This document shows, in pieces, positions 7,235 through 16,800 of a stretch of DNA of 46,910 bases. Every line of letters starts with the position of its first letter. The stretch's first letter is position 1. The DNA is from Micromonospora sp. CPCC 205371. GTDB lineage: Bacteria > Actinomycetota > Actinomycetes > Mycobacteriales > Micromonosporaceae. A program made the position numbers and the translations under genes. The stretch is from positions 1 through 46,910 of the forward strand of contig NZ_JAIBNX010000009.1 of NCBI RefSeq assembly GCF_026130045.1, given 5' to 3'. The notes beneath the pieces are model-generated. The model did not search any database. It saw only the letters and a list, made by a program, of their open reading frames with translations, and was not told where the DNA came from.

Positions 7235-8478
7235 GTACGCATCTGGAGGACCGGCTGTCCGGCGTCCTCGCCGACGCGGCGGACGCGGCACCGGTGCCGG
7301 GGTACGACCCGGTGGACGCGGTGCGCGGCCGGCAGCGGCGTCGGCGGAACAGGCATGTGGCCGTGGCAGCGGCCTGTGCGGTGGCGGGCGCCACCGCAGG
7401 TTCGGTGGCGGTGGTGCGAGCGGCAGTGGCCACTGTGGACCATCGCGTGGGGTCGGTGGCGTCGCCCGGCCGGATACCGGACCTCGCCAACCTGGCCCGT
7501 CCGGCGGAGGTGGGGCCGCGCGGGGTCCACCGGCTGCCCGCCAAGCTGCCGGACGGGTCCGACTACACCGTCGCTCAGGTGATCGGCGACGACCGGTATC
7601 TGGTCGTGCGCTCGATCCGCTCCGCCGCGCCATCGGTGTACGACCGGCGGGCCGGCACGGTAACCGACCTGGCCACCCCGGCGAAGCTCGACGGGCTCGC
7701 CGACACCACGTTCATGATGGCCCGGGTGGTCGGCGAGCGTGTGGTGTGGTTCGTCGACGGCTGGCGCCGGAATCAGGGTCTGCGTGAGGCGTGGATGGTG
7801 CCGCTCAGCGGCGGCACACCGGTCCGGCTGGAAAGCATGGCCGACGGGGCGGCGCCGCGGTTCATGGTGGTGGGCAACGCGATCGCGTGGGAGCAACAGG
7901 TACCAGGCTCGGCCGAGTCGCCCGGTGGCCCCCGCGACGTGATCCGCACGGTGTCGCTGGACGGCGGCGCCCCCCATGACATCCCGGGCACGGAGGGCTT
8001 CTCGCTGGCACAGGTCGCGCCGTGGATCACCAACCAGAAGTTGGCGACGGGGGTCACCCCGAAGTCCAGCGGCGAACTGCGCAACGTCGCGACGGGCGAG
8101 CGGCTGCGATGGACCGCCAACAGCAAGATCCAGTTCCTGCGGTGCGGGCCCGCCTGGTGCGCCGGCACGGGTTATGGCGGTGGCGTCGCGCTCCAGCGGC
8201 TGGACGGCACCGGGTACACGGAGCTGCCGTACTCCGGCAGCCTGGCGCCGACGGCGGACGGCCGCCTGGCGGTCGGCGGGCTCAAGCTGCCCTCGGGTGA
8301 CCGGCAGGTGGTCTGGGACCAGACTACCGGACGCGCGGCCGCCTACGCGGAGCCCAGGCCCGAGGGTCCACTGAAGGTCGTGACCGGAGCGCCCCTGTCG
8401 GACTTCGAGCCGCCGGTGTTGACCTGGCGGCCCGACGGCGGGACGTTGATGGTGCTGGACCTGACCGCGATCCGCTAG
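7231..8478 (+). CDS. Sigma-linked single-pass membrane protein with propeller-like exterior
   Basis: A 415-residue protein coupled to the sigma factor by ATGA, with GGAGG just upstream. The N-terminal about 45 residues are cytoplasmic (STHLEDRLSGVLADAADAAP, then an arginine-rich stretch). A membrane segment follows (about 48-70, VAVAAACAVAGATAGSVAVV). The remaining about 340 residues contain repeated beta-strand patterns (DRYLVVRSIR, ERVVWFVDG, GNAIAWEQ, DGRLAVGGLKL, VLTWRPDGGTLMVLDL) that read like a WD40/TolB-type propeller. By position it is the probable anti-sigma or signal-sensing partner, but no canonical zinc anti-sigma motif (HxxxCxxC) is present, so the mechanism is open. Confidence 0.7.
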   Translation: MSTHLEDRLSGVLADAADAAPVPGYDPVDAVRGRQRRRRNRHVAVAAACAVAGATAGSVAVVRAAVATVDHRVGSVASPGRIPDLANLARPAEVGPRGVHRLPAKLPDGSDYTVAQVIGDDRYLVVRSIRSAAPSVYDRRAGTVTDLATPAKLDGLADTTFMMARVVGERVVWFVDGWRRNQGLREAWMVPLSGGTPVRLESMADGAAPRFMVVGNAIAWEQQVPGSAESPGGPRDVIRTVSLDGGAPHDIPGTEGFSLAQVAPWITNQKLATGVTPKSSGELRNVATGERLRWTANSKIQFLRCGPAWCAGTGYGGGVALQRLDGTGYTELPYSGSLAPTADGRLAVGGLKLPSGDRQVVWDQTTGRAAAYAEPRPEGPLKVVTGAPLSDFEPPVLTWRPDGGTLMVLDLTAIR

Positions 8479-8987
8479 CCGGAGGCGGGTGGGCCGCCGG
8501 TCAGGCGGCCCACCGCCACGCCCAACTGGAACCGGTTGCCCACACCCAACCGGTCCATCAGCACCCGCAGCATCGACGAGACGGTGCGCGGGCTCACACC
8601 GAGCCCGCGCGCCGCACCGGCGTCGGAGTGACCGGCCGTGAGGAGCGAAATCAGGGCCCGCTCCCGCGGCGTGAACCTCGGCGCCCCGGCGCCCGGCGAT
8701 GCCGGGCGCCGGGCGGGGTGCTGCCCCTCACGATCATTGCGCAGGGCCGGCAGCCTGTCCGGTGGCTCAGCCCGCCAGCCGGGCTGGCCGGCGTCCGGCG
8801 GCGCGACCGCCCCCCGGTATGCCAACTCCGCCAGCGCCTCGCCGACCTGCGCGGTCGGCATGCCCAGGTCGGCCGCGATCGCTGCGACGCGCCCCCGTCC
8901 GCGCCGCAACAAAGCGCGGTACACCCGGTCCGCCTCGACCGAAAACCCGTACCTGACCAGCGAAATCGCCACCGGAGCCCGCATCAT
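8475..8987 (-). CDS. LuxR-type HTH transcriptional regulator
   Basis: A protein of about 170 residues. The C-terminal FTPRERALISLLTAG... VSPRTVSSMLRVLMDRLGV is a GerE/LuxR DNA-binding domain. The N-terminus (VEADRVYRALLRRGRGRVAAIAADLGMPTAQVGEALAEL) resembles a TrmB-like winged helix, so it may bind DNA with both ends. No receiver or ATPase domain is present. The ATG at 8987 is chosen, but ATGs at 8984 and 9008 and a GTG at 9059 are possible and none has a good ribosome site. It is convergent with the membrane protein (4-bp overlap) and lies in the same direction as the giant FG-GAP gene upstream. Confidence 0.75.
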   Translation of the reverse strand: MMRAPVAISLVRYGFSVEADRVYRALLRRGRGRVAAIAADLGMPTAQVGEALAELAYRGAVAPPDAGQPGWRAEPPDRLPALRNDREGQHPARRPASPGAGAPRFTPRERALISLLTAGHSDAGAARGLGVSPRTVSSMLRVLMDRLGVGNRFQLGVAVGRLTGGPPASG

Positions 8988-9075
8988 GACCGCCACTCGC
9001 ACCCCCATGCGCCGAAGCTGACCAGAGGATCGCAGAGGCCACTTACAGATTCCTTTCACAGACCTCTCATCGATT

Positions 9076-12000
9076 TCACAGGCGGGTACGGACGTACCCC
9101 TGGAGCCCTTCGTTGCGAATGCCCTCGCCTTCGCAGTCGCTCATCACCGACGGGAAGTGCTGACCTGAGCTGAGGATCAGGCAACGGTAGATGGCCCGGG
9201 ACGGCACACCCGCCGGCGGCTGTGTCCAGATCCAACCGAGCGGCCGGAGCACCTGCTGGCCTTCGCAGTTCGGGTCGAGCGACAGGAACTCGTCCCAGTT
9301 GAGCTGGCAGCTCATCAGGATGCGGGTGTTCGGCTCGTTGGTAAACGACAGGTATCCGAAAACCCCTTCCATCCGGTAACCGGAGGGCAGCGCTCCGCTG
9401 CTGCCACGGTGGTCCATGCCGCGGATGGTGCGGGCCAGCGGGGCACGAGACAGCACGTATCCGACGGGACCGCCGTCGATGGCTTCCTGGCCGTCGCAGT
9501 GGTGACCCGTGTACCGGTCACCGGTCGACGTGAACCGGCACCGGTAGATCGCCACCGTGACGAGGCCCGCGGGTTGGGCCTGCCAGATCCAGCCGAGCCT
9601 GGCCACCCGCTGCTTGCCCTCGCAGGCGGCATCCAGCGAGCTGAACTCGTCGGTGCCGTCGAGGCAGGAGTACAGGGGCACGGTGCCCGGCTGCTCGACG
9701 AGCGACACCTGCCCGAGCGGCCACTGTGGACGGTACTCGGAGGGCGGGGACAGCGTCGTGGTCCAGCTCTCCCAGCCTCCGTACACCTTCTGATACCAGG
9801 TCAGGCTGGCGTACGGCAGCACGTGGCCGAGCAGCAGTTCCACGGTCTTGCCCTCGCAGGCCGCGTCGAGGGAGTCGAAGTGCTCGCCGGACGCCTCCTT
9901 GCACCGGTACAGCGGGGCGCTCGCCTGCCCGGCCGGCGGCTCCTTGTAAAGCCAACCGAGCGAGGTCATTTTCGTCTTGCCCTCGCAGTCGGCCGCGATC
10001 GAGCTGAACACGTCGGTGCCGTCGATGCACTGGTACAGCGCCGTCGTGCCCGACTCGAAGGCCATCAGAAGATGTCCGAGCGGCTGCTGCGGCCGGTACC
10101 CCGACCACACCGTCCCGTTGGTGGTGAGGTGTTCGCCGGCACCGTTGACGAACCGGGTGAGCTGCCCGTACGTCGGCCCCCGGTTGCTGACCGGGGTGGC
10201 CAGCGGCTCCACGGACGCCTGGTGCACGTCGACCGCCCGGTCGCACCCGTCGGTGCCGGGGCAGTGGCCGCGGTGGTCGATCTGCCCGTCCACCACCTCG
10301 TACAGGGTCTCGTTGGCGTATTCGCGGGCCTTGAGCAGCGTGCCGTTGCGGGGCGCCTTGGGCGCGGCGTCGACAGAGGACTGGTATGTGGCGGTGGGCG
10401 CGCCGCACAGCCCGAGCGAGCACGGGCCGAGCGGCAGTGGTGCGCCGCCGGCCATCTTGTACACGACGCGGCTGTCGGTGGCCCAGACAGTCGCGCCGTC
10501 GGCGAGCGTGGTCAGGTCGGTGACGCGCACCGATCCGGCGCCCGCCTCGACGAACGTGGTGCCGACCGACTGGTGCACCCGCATCTGCGCACCGGCGTCC
10601 GGCGCGTCGTAGAAGTGGTACACGTCGGCGCGACTGTCCATGTTGGTGTCGGCGGCGAACAGCCGCATCCGGCCCAGGTCGGCCCAGCCGCCAGCCTTGT
10701 ACCACCACATCTGCGGCGCGCCGAACGACGGGCCGGTGGACGGGAACACCCACAGCCGGTACTCACCAGCGGCGTACATGTGCAGGTTGGCCACGTCGTC
10801 CTTGCCGTCGCCGGTGAAGTCACCGCTGACGAAGTTTCCGGCGTGCCAGCACCAGTTCCACTTGCCGCTGTCGAAGCGCTCCAGGAACTCGCCGATCTTA
10901 CTGCCATCCGACATGGCGACCCACATCCGTGTCTGGCAGTCGCCGTAGTCGTAGAAGTGGGCCACGTCCGCCTTGTCGTCGCCGTTGAAGTCACCCATGA
11001 CCATCTTGACCCTGTTGGCGTCCGCCCAGCCGGCCGGGTGGTCGTGGGTGAGGTTGGCGTTCGTCATGGTGATCTTGCTCGGGTCGGAGATCGTGGTGCC
11101 GTTACGGCTCACCGCCTGGCAATGCGACGCGGGGATGCCCGTGCCGGCACCGCTCGTGTTCGAGAACCACGTGAATATGTTGTACTTCGCGCCGCCGTAG
11201 TCGTAGATAGCGGTCAGGTCGTCTTTGCCGTCGCCGTTGACGTCGGCGCCGTGCAGGCTCAGGCTCCGGGCCACGTCCCAGTTCCAGTCGCCGCTGTCCC
11301 AGCGCGGGGTGTTGACGGTGCAGTACCCGGTGCCATAGGACGGGAAAATCCACAGCGTCGCCCGGGCGTTGCCCTCGTTGCGCAGTACCGCGATGTCGTC
11401 CAGCCCGTCGCCGTTGAAGTCACCGCGGGCGGAGCGGATGTTGCTGACCGCCCAGGCGCTGTTCTGCCCTGTGCGGTGGGTCAGCGACGAGCGGTAGAAA
11501 ACGCCGTTGCCGCGCGCCTGGCTGATGTAGAAGCCGGTCTCGCCGTACCCGAGATCCTCCACGCTGACCGCGTCGGCGCGCCCGTCGCCGTCGACGTCGC
11601 CACGCACCTTCTTCGGCGTGACGGTGGAGCGGCTAGTGCCGAACGAGCGAGACGTGGGCGTGCCCGTGTACCGGTTGCCGGCTCGGTCGACGCTGCGCAC
11701 GAAGAGGCGGTTGCTCTCGGCCGGCCCGTCCTGCCACACGGTGATGGGCACGGTGGCCTTGCCGTCGGAGCCGGCCTTGACGTAGTTGGTGGTGTTGGCG
11801 TCCCAGCCCCAGTAGTACCCGGTGACGCCTGGCTCACCGTTGGGCTCGAACGTCACGTCGACCTTGGTACCCACCGGCACGCAGCAGTCCGCCTCACCGG
11901 GCAGGCCGGCGCTGGTGATCACCGGTGCGGTCGCCGGTGGCACGGTGTCCACTTCGAACTCGCAGTACTCGCTCCACGGCCCGGTGTTCGTACCGTCGTC

Positions 12001-13647
12001 GGCGAGCACCCGCCACTTGTACCCGCCGTCACCGATGCCCCACGTCTGGACGGAAGCCTGCGTCCCGTTGGGACCCCAGCCGGTCTGGTGGTGGACGATG
12101 GGGCCGCTGCCGTTCTGTGCCCACCACTCGAAGCGGCCGAACACGTTGGTGCCGTCCGGGTCCGACAGGTTGGCGCGCAGCGTGGGCGTACGGGTGTTGA
12201 TGACCGGCCGGCCGGCGCCGCGCACGCAGGGCATGTTCGGCTCGGTGGCCAGGTTGTAGGCCGGGTTCGGGTAGCTGTTGTATTCGGTGATGAGCACCGG
12301 GTTGGGGTCGAACCGCTTCCACGAGTACGTGGTGTCGCCCTCGTTGCCGGCCTTGATGCCGAAATGGGTGTTGGGCCAAGAGCCGGCCGCGGCGGCCTGC
12401 GCGGCGGAGAGCGCGTTGAACTCGATGGTGCCGGCCGGGCAGTTGGAGTTGTACCCCTTGGCCCAGTTGCGCCGGTCGGTATAGCCGCCGTCAAACCAGG
12501 TGTGCGAGTTGTTCCACACGGTGCCGGCGTCGAAGGGCGGGATCACGCGCAGCTCGACGGCGCCGCGGTCGCCGCTGGTGTCGCAGGACGACGCCCGCGT
12601 CTCCCAGATCTGGAAGGTGGCCTTCGTGACGTTCTTGCCGGCCAGGGCGTGCGTGTCGAGGCGGAACATGGCCCGGTACTTGACGTACTTGCCGAGGTAC
12701 GAGTCGTATACATGGCCGGACTTTGCGCCCTCGTCGCGCCCGTAGGCCCAGTAGGACTGGCCGGGCCAATGGTTGCCCTCGATCATCGTCCAGGCAAGGT
12801 TGCCGCCGGTCCACGGTGGATCGATGTAGACCGGGTACCGGGTGTCCTTCGCGGCGAGCAGCGTGCGGTCCGGCTTCAGCGTGAGCTTGCCCTTGGCGAT
12901 GGTCATCGGCACCGCGACCCGCTTGCGCCCCGGTCCACCTTCGACGTGGGAGTCCCACATGTACGGTGCGCCGCCGGTAAACAGCACTCGCCCGTTGGCG
13001 CCGGTGGCGCGGGTGACGCCGCTGGAGTCGGTGGCGAACGTGACACCGATGCCGTCGAGTCCGAAGGAGACGGTGTGCAGGGCCGGGTTGGCGCCCGCCT
13101 CCCGGGTCTTGACGACCAGTGCCTGGTACACGCTGTCGGCCTCCGCCTTGACCTGGAGGTCGACACCGGGCAGCACGTCCGGGTACGTGGCGGTGTGACG
13201 GTCGAGCACCGGCTCGGGCAGCCGGCCCGGCCAGGTCAACGACAGCGAGGCGCCGCCCTGCCGCAGGGTGAGCAGCGGCACGCCCTCTCCCCCAGCGGAG
13301 AACGTGACCGCCAGCGGCGACGCGACGGGCGCGACCGTGCCGCCCGAGGTGCGGCGCAGCGTGGTATCGACGGGCACCCACACCGAGCCACGGCGTACCC
13401 GCACCGGCACGGAGTGCTGCTCCATCGTGAACGTGCCGTTGGGGTTCGCGCGCACCTGGCGGGTCTCGGTGGTCAATGTGGACACCTCGACCGTACGCCG
13501 CTCGGCGCGGGCCTTGGCTGCCGCCGCGGGCTCGTCGAGAAGGGCCACCTCCGGCGCCGCCTTCGCGGGTGGCCGCTCCTCTCTCCACTCCGGCCCACCT
13601 AGGCCGGTCACCACGAGCGCGAGAGCCAGCGCCGCGCGTAGCTTCAT
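9076..13647 (-). CDS. Giant secreted FG-GAP repeat protein with three C-terminal tandem modules
   Basis: A 1523-residue exported protein. Residues 1-20 form a signal peptide. About 90-280 is a beta-rich region like the N-termini of actinobacterial RHS proteins. About 285-465 resembles a DNRLRE-type domain (KYRAMFRLDT... KATFQIWETRA). About 470-660 holds a fibronectin-like segment ending in VDTVPPATAP. About 680-1010 holds six calcium-binding FG-GAP motifs (GDVDGDGRAD, GDFNGDGLDD, ADVNGDGKDD, GDFNGDDKAD, GDFTGDGKDD, ADTNMDSRAD). About 1166-1523 are three copies of a 118-residue cysteine-containing module. GGGGGG lies just before the ATG. It diverges from the RHS gene, and the two carry complementary parts of what in other actinomycetes is often a single RHS polypeptide; joint function is inferred. 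Confidence 0.8.
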   Translation of the reverse strand: MKLRAALALALVVTGLGGPEWREERPPAKAAPEVALLDEPAAAAKARAERRTVEVSTLTTETRQVRANPNGTFTMEQHSVPVRVRRGSVWVPVDTTLRRTSGGTVAPVASPLAVTFSAGGEGVPLLTLRQGGASLSLTWPGRLPEPVLDRHTATYPDVLPGVDLQVKAEADSVYQALVVKTREAGANPALHTVSFGLDGIGVTFATDSSGVTRATGANGRVLFTGGAPYMWDSHVEGGPGRKRVAVPMTIAKGKLTLKPDRTLLAAKDTRYPVYIDPPWTGGNLAWTMIEGNHWPGQSYWAYGRDEGAKSGHVYDSYLGKYVKYRAMFRLDTHALAGKNVTKATFQIWETRASSCDTSGDRGAVELRVIPPFDAGTVWNNSHTWFDGGYTDRRNWAKGYNSNCPAGTIEFNALSAAQAAAAGSWPNTHFGIKAGNEGDTTYSWKRFDPNPVLITEYNSYPNPAYNLATEPNMPCVRGAGRPVINTRTPTLRANLSDPDGTNVFGRFEWWAQNGSGPIVHHQTGWGPNGTQASVQTWGIGDGGYKWRVLADDGTNTGPWSEYCEFEVDTVPPATAPVITSAGLPGEADCCVPVGTKVDVTFEPNGEPGVTGYYWGWDANTTNYVKAGSDGKATVPITVWQDGPAESNRLFVRSVDRAGNRYTGTPTSRSFGTSRSTVTPKKVRGDVDGDGRADAVSVEDLGYGETGFYISQARGNGVFYRSSLTHRTGQNSAWAVSNIRSARGDFNGDGLDDIAVLRNEGNARATLWIFPSYGTGYCTVNTPRWDSGDWNWDVARSLSLHGADVNGDGKDDLTAIYDYGGAKYNIFTWFSNTSGAGTGIPASHCQAVSRNGTTISDPSKITMTNANLTHDHPAGWADANRVKMVMGDFNGDDKADVAHFYDYGDCQTRMWVAMSDGSKIGEFLERFDSGKWNWCWHAGNFVSGDFTGDGKDDVANLHMYAAGEYRLWVFPSTGPSFGAPQMWWYKAGGWADLGRMRLFAADTNMDSRADVYHFYDAPDAGAQMRVHQSVGTTFVEAGAGSVRVTDLTTLADGATVWATDSRVVYKMAGGAPLPLGPCSLGLCGAPTATYQSSVDAAPKAPRNGTLLKAREYANETLYEVVDGQIDHRGHCPGTDGCDRAVDVHQASVEPLATPVSNRGPTYGQLTRFVNGAGEHLTTNGTVWSGYRPQQPLGHLLMAFESGTTALYQCIDGTDVFSSIAADCEGKTKMTSLGWLYKEPPAGQASAPLYRCKEASGEHFDSLDAACEGKTVELLLGHVLPYASLTWYQKVYGGWESWTTTLSPPSEYRPQWPLGQVSLVEQPGTVPLYSCLDGTDEFSSLDAACEGKQRVARLGWIWQAQPAGLVTVAIYRCRFTSTGDRYTGHHCDGQEAIDGGPVGYVLSRAPLARTIRGMDHRGSSGALPSGYRMEGVFGYLSFTNEPNTRILMSCQLNWDEFLSLDPNCEGQQVLRPLGWIWTQPPAGVPSRAIYRCLILSSGQHFPSVMSDCEGEGIRNEGLQGYVRTRL

Positions 13648-13883
13648 TGGGTACCCCCCGGATGCGCGCCGCCGGAGTGCACACCGCCTCCGGCCAGCGC
13701 GCGGACGCTACGAGCAGGCGATCGAGCGGAGCAACCGGCACTCGGGGCCTTTGCCCTTCCTGTCCGCATTTTCTGCGTCTTACCGCAGCGCGAATACGCA
13801 ATCACGCCCGGATCGAAGGCGTCCGTGGCTACCGTACCGACGCCCGCGCCAGCGGGTTCGAGGGTGGGTCCTAGGGGGACGCG
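13648..13883. promoter_or_regulatory. Divergent promoter region of the two giant secreted proteins
   Basis: A 236-bp gap between start codons holds the promoters for both genes. Ribosome sites are visible at each edge (GGGGGG before 13647 on the minus strand, AGGGGG before 13884). The centre (13765-13805) is the least GC-rich part; on the minus strand GTGATT and TAAGAC are 17 bp apart and could be a weak promoter. No gene is seen within it. Confidence 0.4.
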
Positions 13884-16800
13884 GTGGGCGGCAGACGTCT
13901 TGGAATACAGCTTCTCTGCGCGGTGGTGGCGGCAAGCCTCCTGAACGCGGGACCGGCCTCGGCCGAGCCTGCGGACCGGGCGTACCGGCCGGACGACGTC
14001 AGGGCGGAGAAGTCCGTCGAGGTGAAGGCGCACACCGGCAGCGGCCGGCCGGCGGACACCACCGACGTCGTGACCGGCACGCCCACCGTCACCTGGCCCG
14101 CACCGGCCACTGTGGAGGTCGCACCCGGGGCCGCCGCCACCAAGGCGGTACGGCTGGCTACGGCCCGCGCGGCACGCTCCACACCGGCCAAGGTGCGCGT
14201 GCAGGTGTACGACCGCGCCACCACCGCCAAGGCCAAGGTGGACGGTGCGCTGGTGCGCCTGGCTCGCGCCGACGGCAGCATCGCCGGTGGAAAGGTCGCC
14301 GTCGACCTCGACTACGCGGGCTTCCGGCACGCGTACGGCGGCGACTGGGCGTCCCGCCTGCACCTGGCGGTACTCCCGGAGTGCGCGCTGGCCACGCCGC
14401 AGGCCGCGGCGTGCGCGCCGAAGCCGTTGAAGACCCGCAACGACGCGCGAACCGGCCGGCTGAGCGCGGAGGTCGACCTGCCCGGCGCCCCCAAGGGCGC
14501 CTTCGCGCGCAGCGCCGCCAGCGGCAGCACGCTCATCGCGGCTCTCGCCAGCCCCTCAGGCCCGAACGGAAGCTTCGCCGCCACCACCCTCTCCCCGTCG
14601 GCCACGTGGAGCGCCGGCGGTTCGTCCGGCGACTTCTCCTGGTCGTACCCGCTGCGCCTGCCACCGGCCGTCGGCGGCACCACGCCGGCGCTCGCGCTGG
14701 GCTACTCATCCGGCAGCGTCGACGGGCGCACCGCCTCGACCAACAACCAGCCGTCCTGGGTCGGTGAGGGCTTCGACCTGGCCTCCGGCTACATCGAGCG
14801 CCGCTACAAGAGCTGCGTGGACGATATCCCGGGCGCGAACAACCCCAAGACCGGCGACCAGTGCTGGGGTACCGAGAACGCCACCATGTCGCTGTTCGGA
14901 TCCGGCAGCGAGCTCATCAAGGATGACGCCACCGGCGTGTGGCGGCCGAAGAACGACGACGGCTCGCGGATCGAGCTGCTGCAGGGCGCGCCCAACGGCG
15001 ACGACAACGGCGAGCACTGGAAGGTGACGACCACCAACGGCGCACAGTTCTTCTTCGGGCTGAACCGGTTGCCCGGCTGGGTCGCCGGTCAGCCGGAGAC
15101 GAAGTCGGCGTGGACGGTGCCGGTGTACGGCAACCACGCAGGCGAGCCGTGCCACAAGGCCACGTTCGCGGCGTCCTGGTGCCAGCAGGCGTACCGGTGG
15201 AGCCTCGACTACGCCATAGACCCGTCCGGCAACGCCGTGACGTACTACTACGACACCCAGCAGAACCACTACGGGCGCAACCTCAACGAGGCGGCCACCC
15301 CGTACGTGCGCGGTGGCCACCTGATCCGCGTCGAGTATGGCCTGCGCGCGGGCGCGGCCTACGCGCCGGCACCGGCCCGGGTGCTGTTCACGCTCGCCGA
15401 CCGCTGCATCCCCGGCACCGTGTGCGACCCGGCGGTGCCGGCGCGCTGGCCGGACGTGCCCTGGGACAAGCGCTGCGACGGCACCACCTGCCCCGACCGC
15501 ACCTCCCCCACGTTCTGGACCACCAAGCGTCTCGCCCGCATCGCCACCCAGACCTGGAACGGCAGCGCACACACCGACCTGGACTCGTGGACACTCAACC
15601 ACACGTTCCCCAACCCGGGTGACAGCTCGTCGGCCGCGCTGTGGCTGGAGTCCATCGTGCACACCGGCCACGCGGGCGGCACGCTCAGCATGCCGGAGAT
15701 CAACTTCGACCCGGTCGGCCTGTCCAACCGCGTCGACGGCATCGAGGGCCTGGACCCGCTGTACCGCCAGCGGATCGCGGCCATCCACAACGAGACCGGC
15801 GGCGGGATCGCGGTCACCTACTCGGCGCGCGACTGCGAACGCGACGGGCCGATGCCGGCGTCACCGGACACCAACACGCGGCGCTGCCAGCCGGTGCGGT
15901 GGGCCTCGGAGGGCGTGCCGGAGATGCTCGACTGGTTCCACAAGTACGTCGTCACCCAGGTCACCCAGCGTGACTACGTGACCGGCGCGCCCGACGCGGT
16001 CACCTCGTACGAGTACCTGGGCGATCCGGCGTGGCACTACGACGACGAAGACGGGCTCGTCAACGCCGAGCAGAAATCCTGGGGACAGTGGCGCGGCTAC
16101 TCCCGGGTCCGGACCAGGGCCGGCTGGGCGCCGGACAACCGGGTGCTCAGCGAGACCTTGTACTTCCGCGGCATGGACGACGACAAGCTCGCCAATGGCA
16201 CCCGGCGGGACGTCTGGGTCACCGACTCGCAAGGCGGCCGGGTCGAAGACCACGATCGGCTCGCCGGCGTCGTGCGGGAGACCATCGGGTACGCCAGCGA
16301 CGGCGGCGAGGCGCTGTCACCCACCATCAACGAACCCTGGATGAGCGCTCCCACCGCGACCCGCGTGCGGCCGTGGGGCACACACCACGCCACCATGCTC
16401 GACACGGGTGCCGTCAACACGTACGCCCAGGTGTCGGGCGGCTGGCGGCGGCAGCGAGTCGAGAAGTCGTTCGACGGCCACGGCATCGTCACCCGCGTAA
16501 ACGACCTCGGCGACATGTCCACAGCAGACGACGACCAGTGCTCCACGTTCCAGTACGCCCGGGACACGGGGCGCTGGCTGCTCAACCTCGCCAGCGAGGT
16601 GAAGACCGTCGCCAAGGCGTGCGGCGAACCGGTGTCGCTGCCCGACGACCTGCTCTCGCAGGCCCGCACGTACTACGACGGGAGCGCTACGCTCGGGGCC
16701 GTACCCGGCGCCGGCAACCCGACGAAGGTCGAGGAGCTGGCCGAGCAGACGGCCACCGGCACCCGGTACGCGACCGTGAGCCGGGTCGTACACGACGAAT

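Noticed and set aside
9409-13602. Rightward frame of about 1400 residues opposite the FG-GAP protein
   Set aside because: It is an antisense shadow produced by high third-position GC; the minus-strand protein has a signal peptide and recognisable motifs, the shadow has none.
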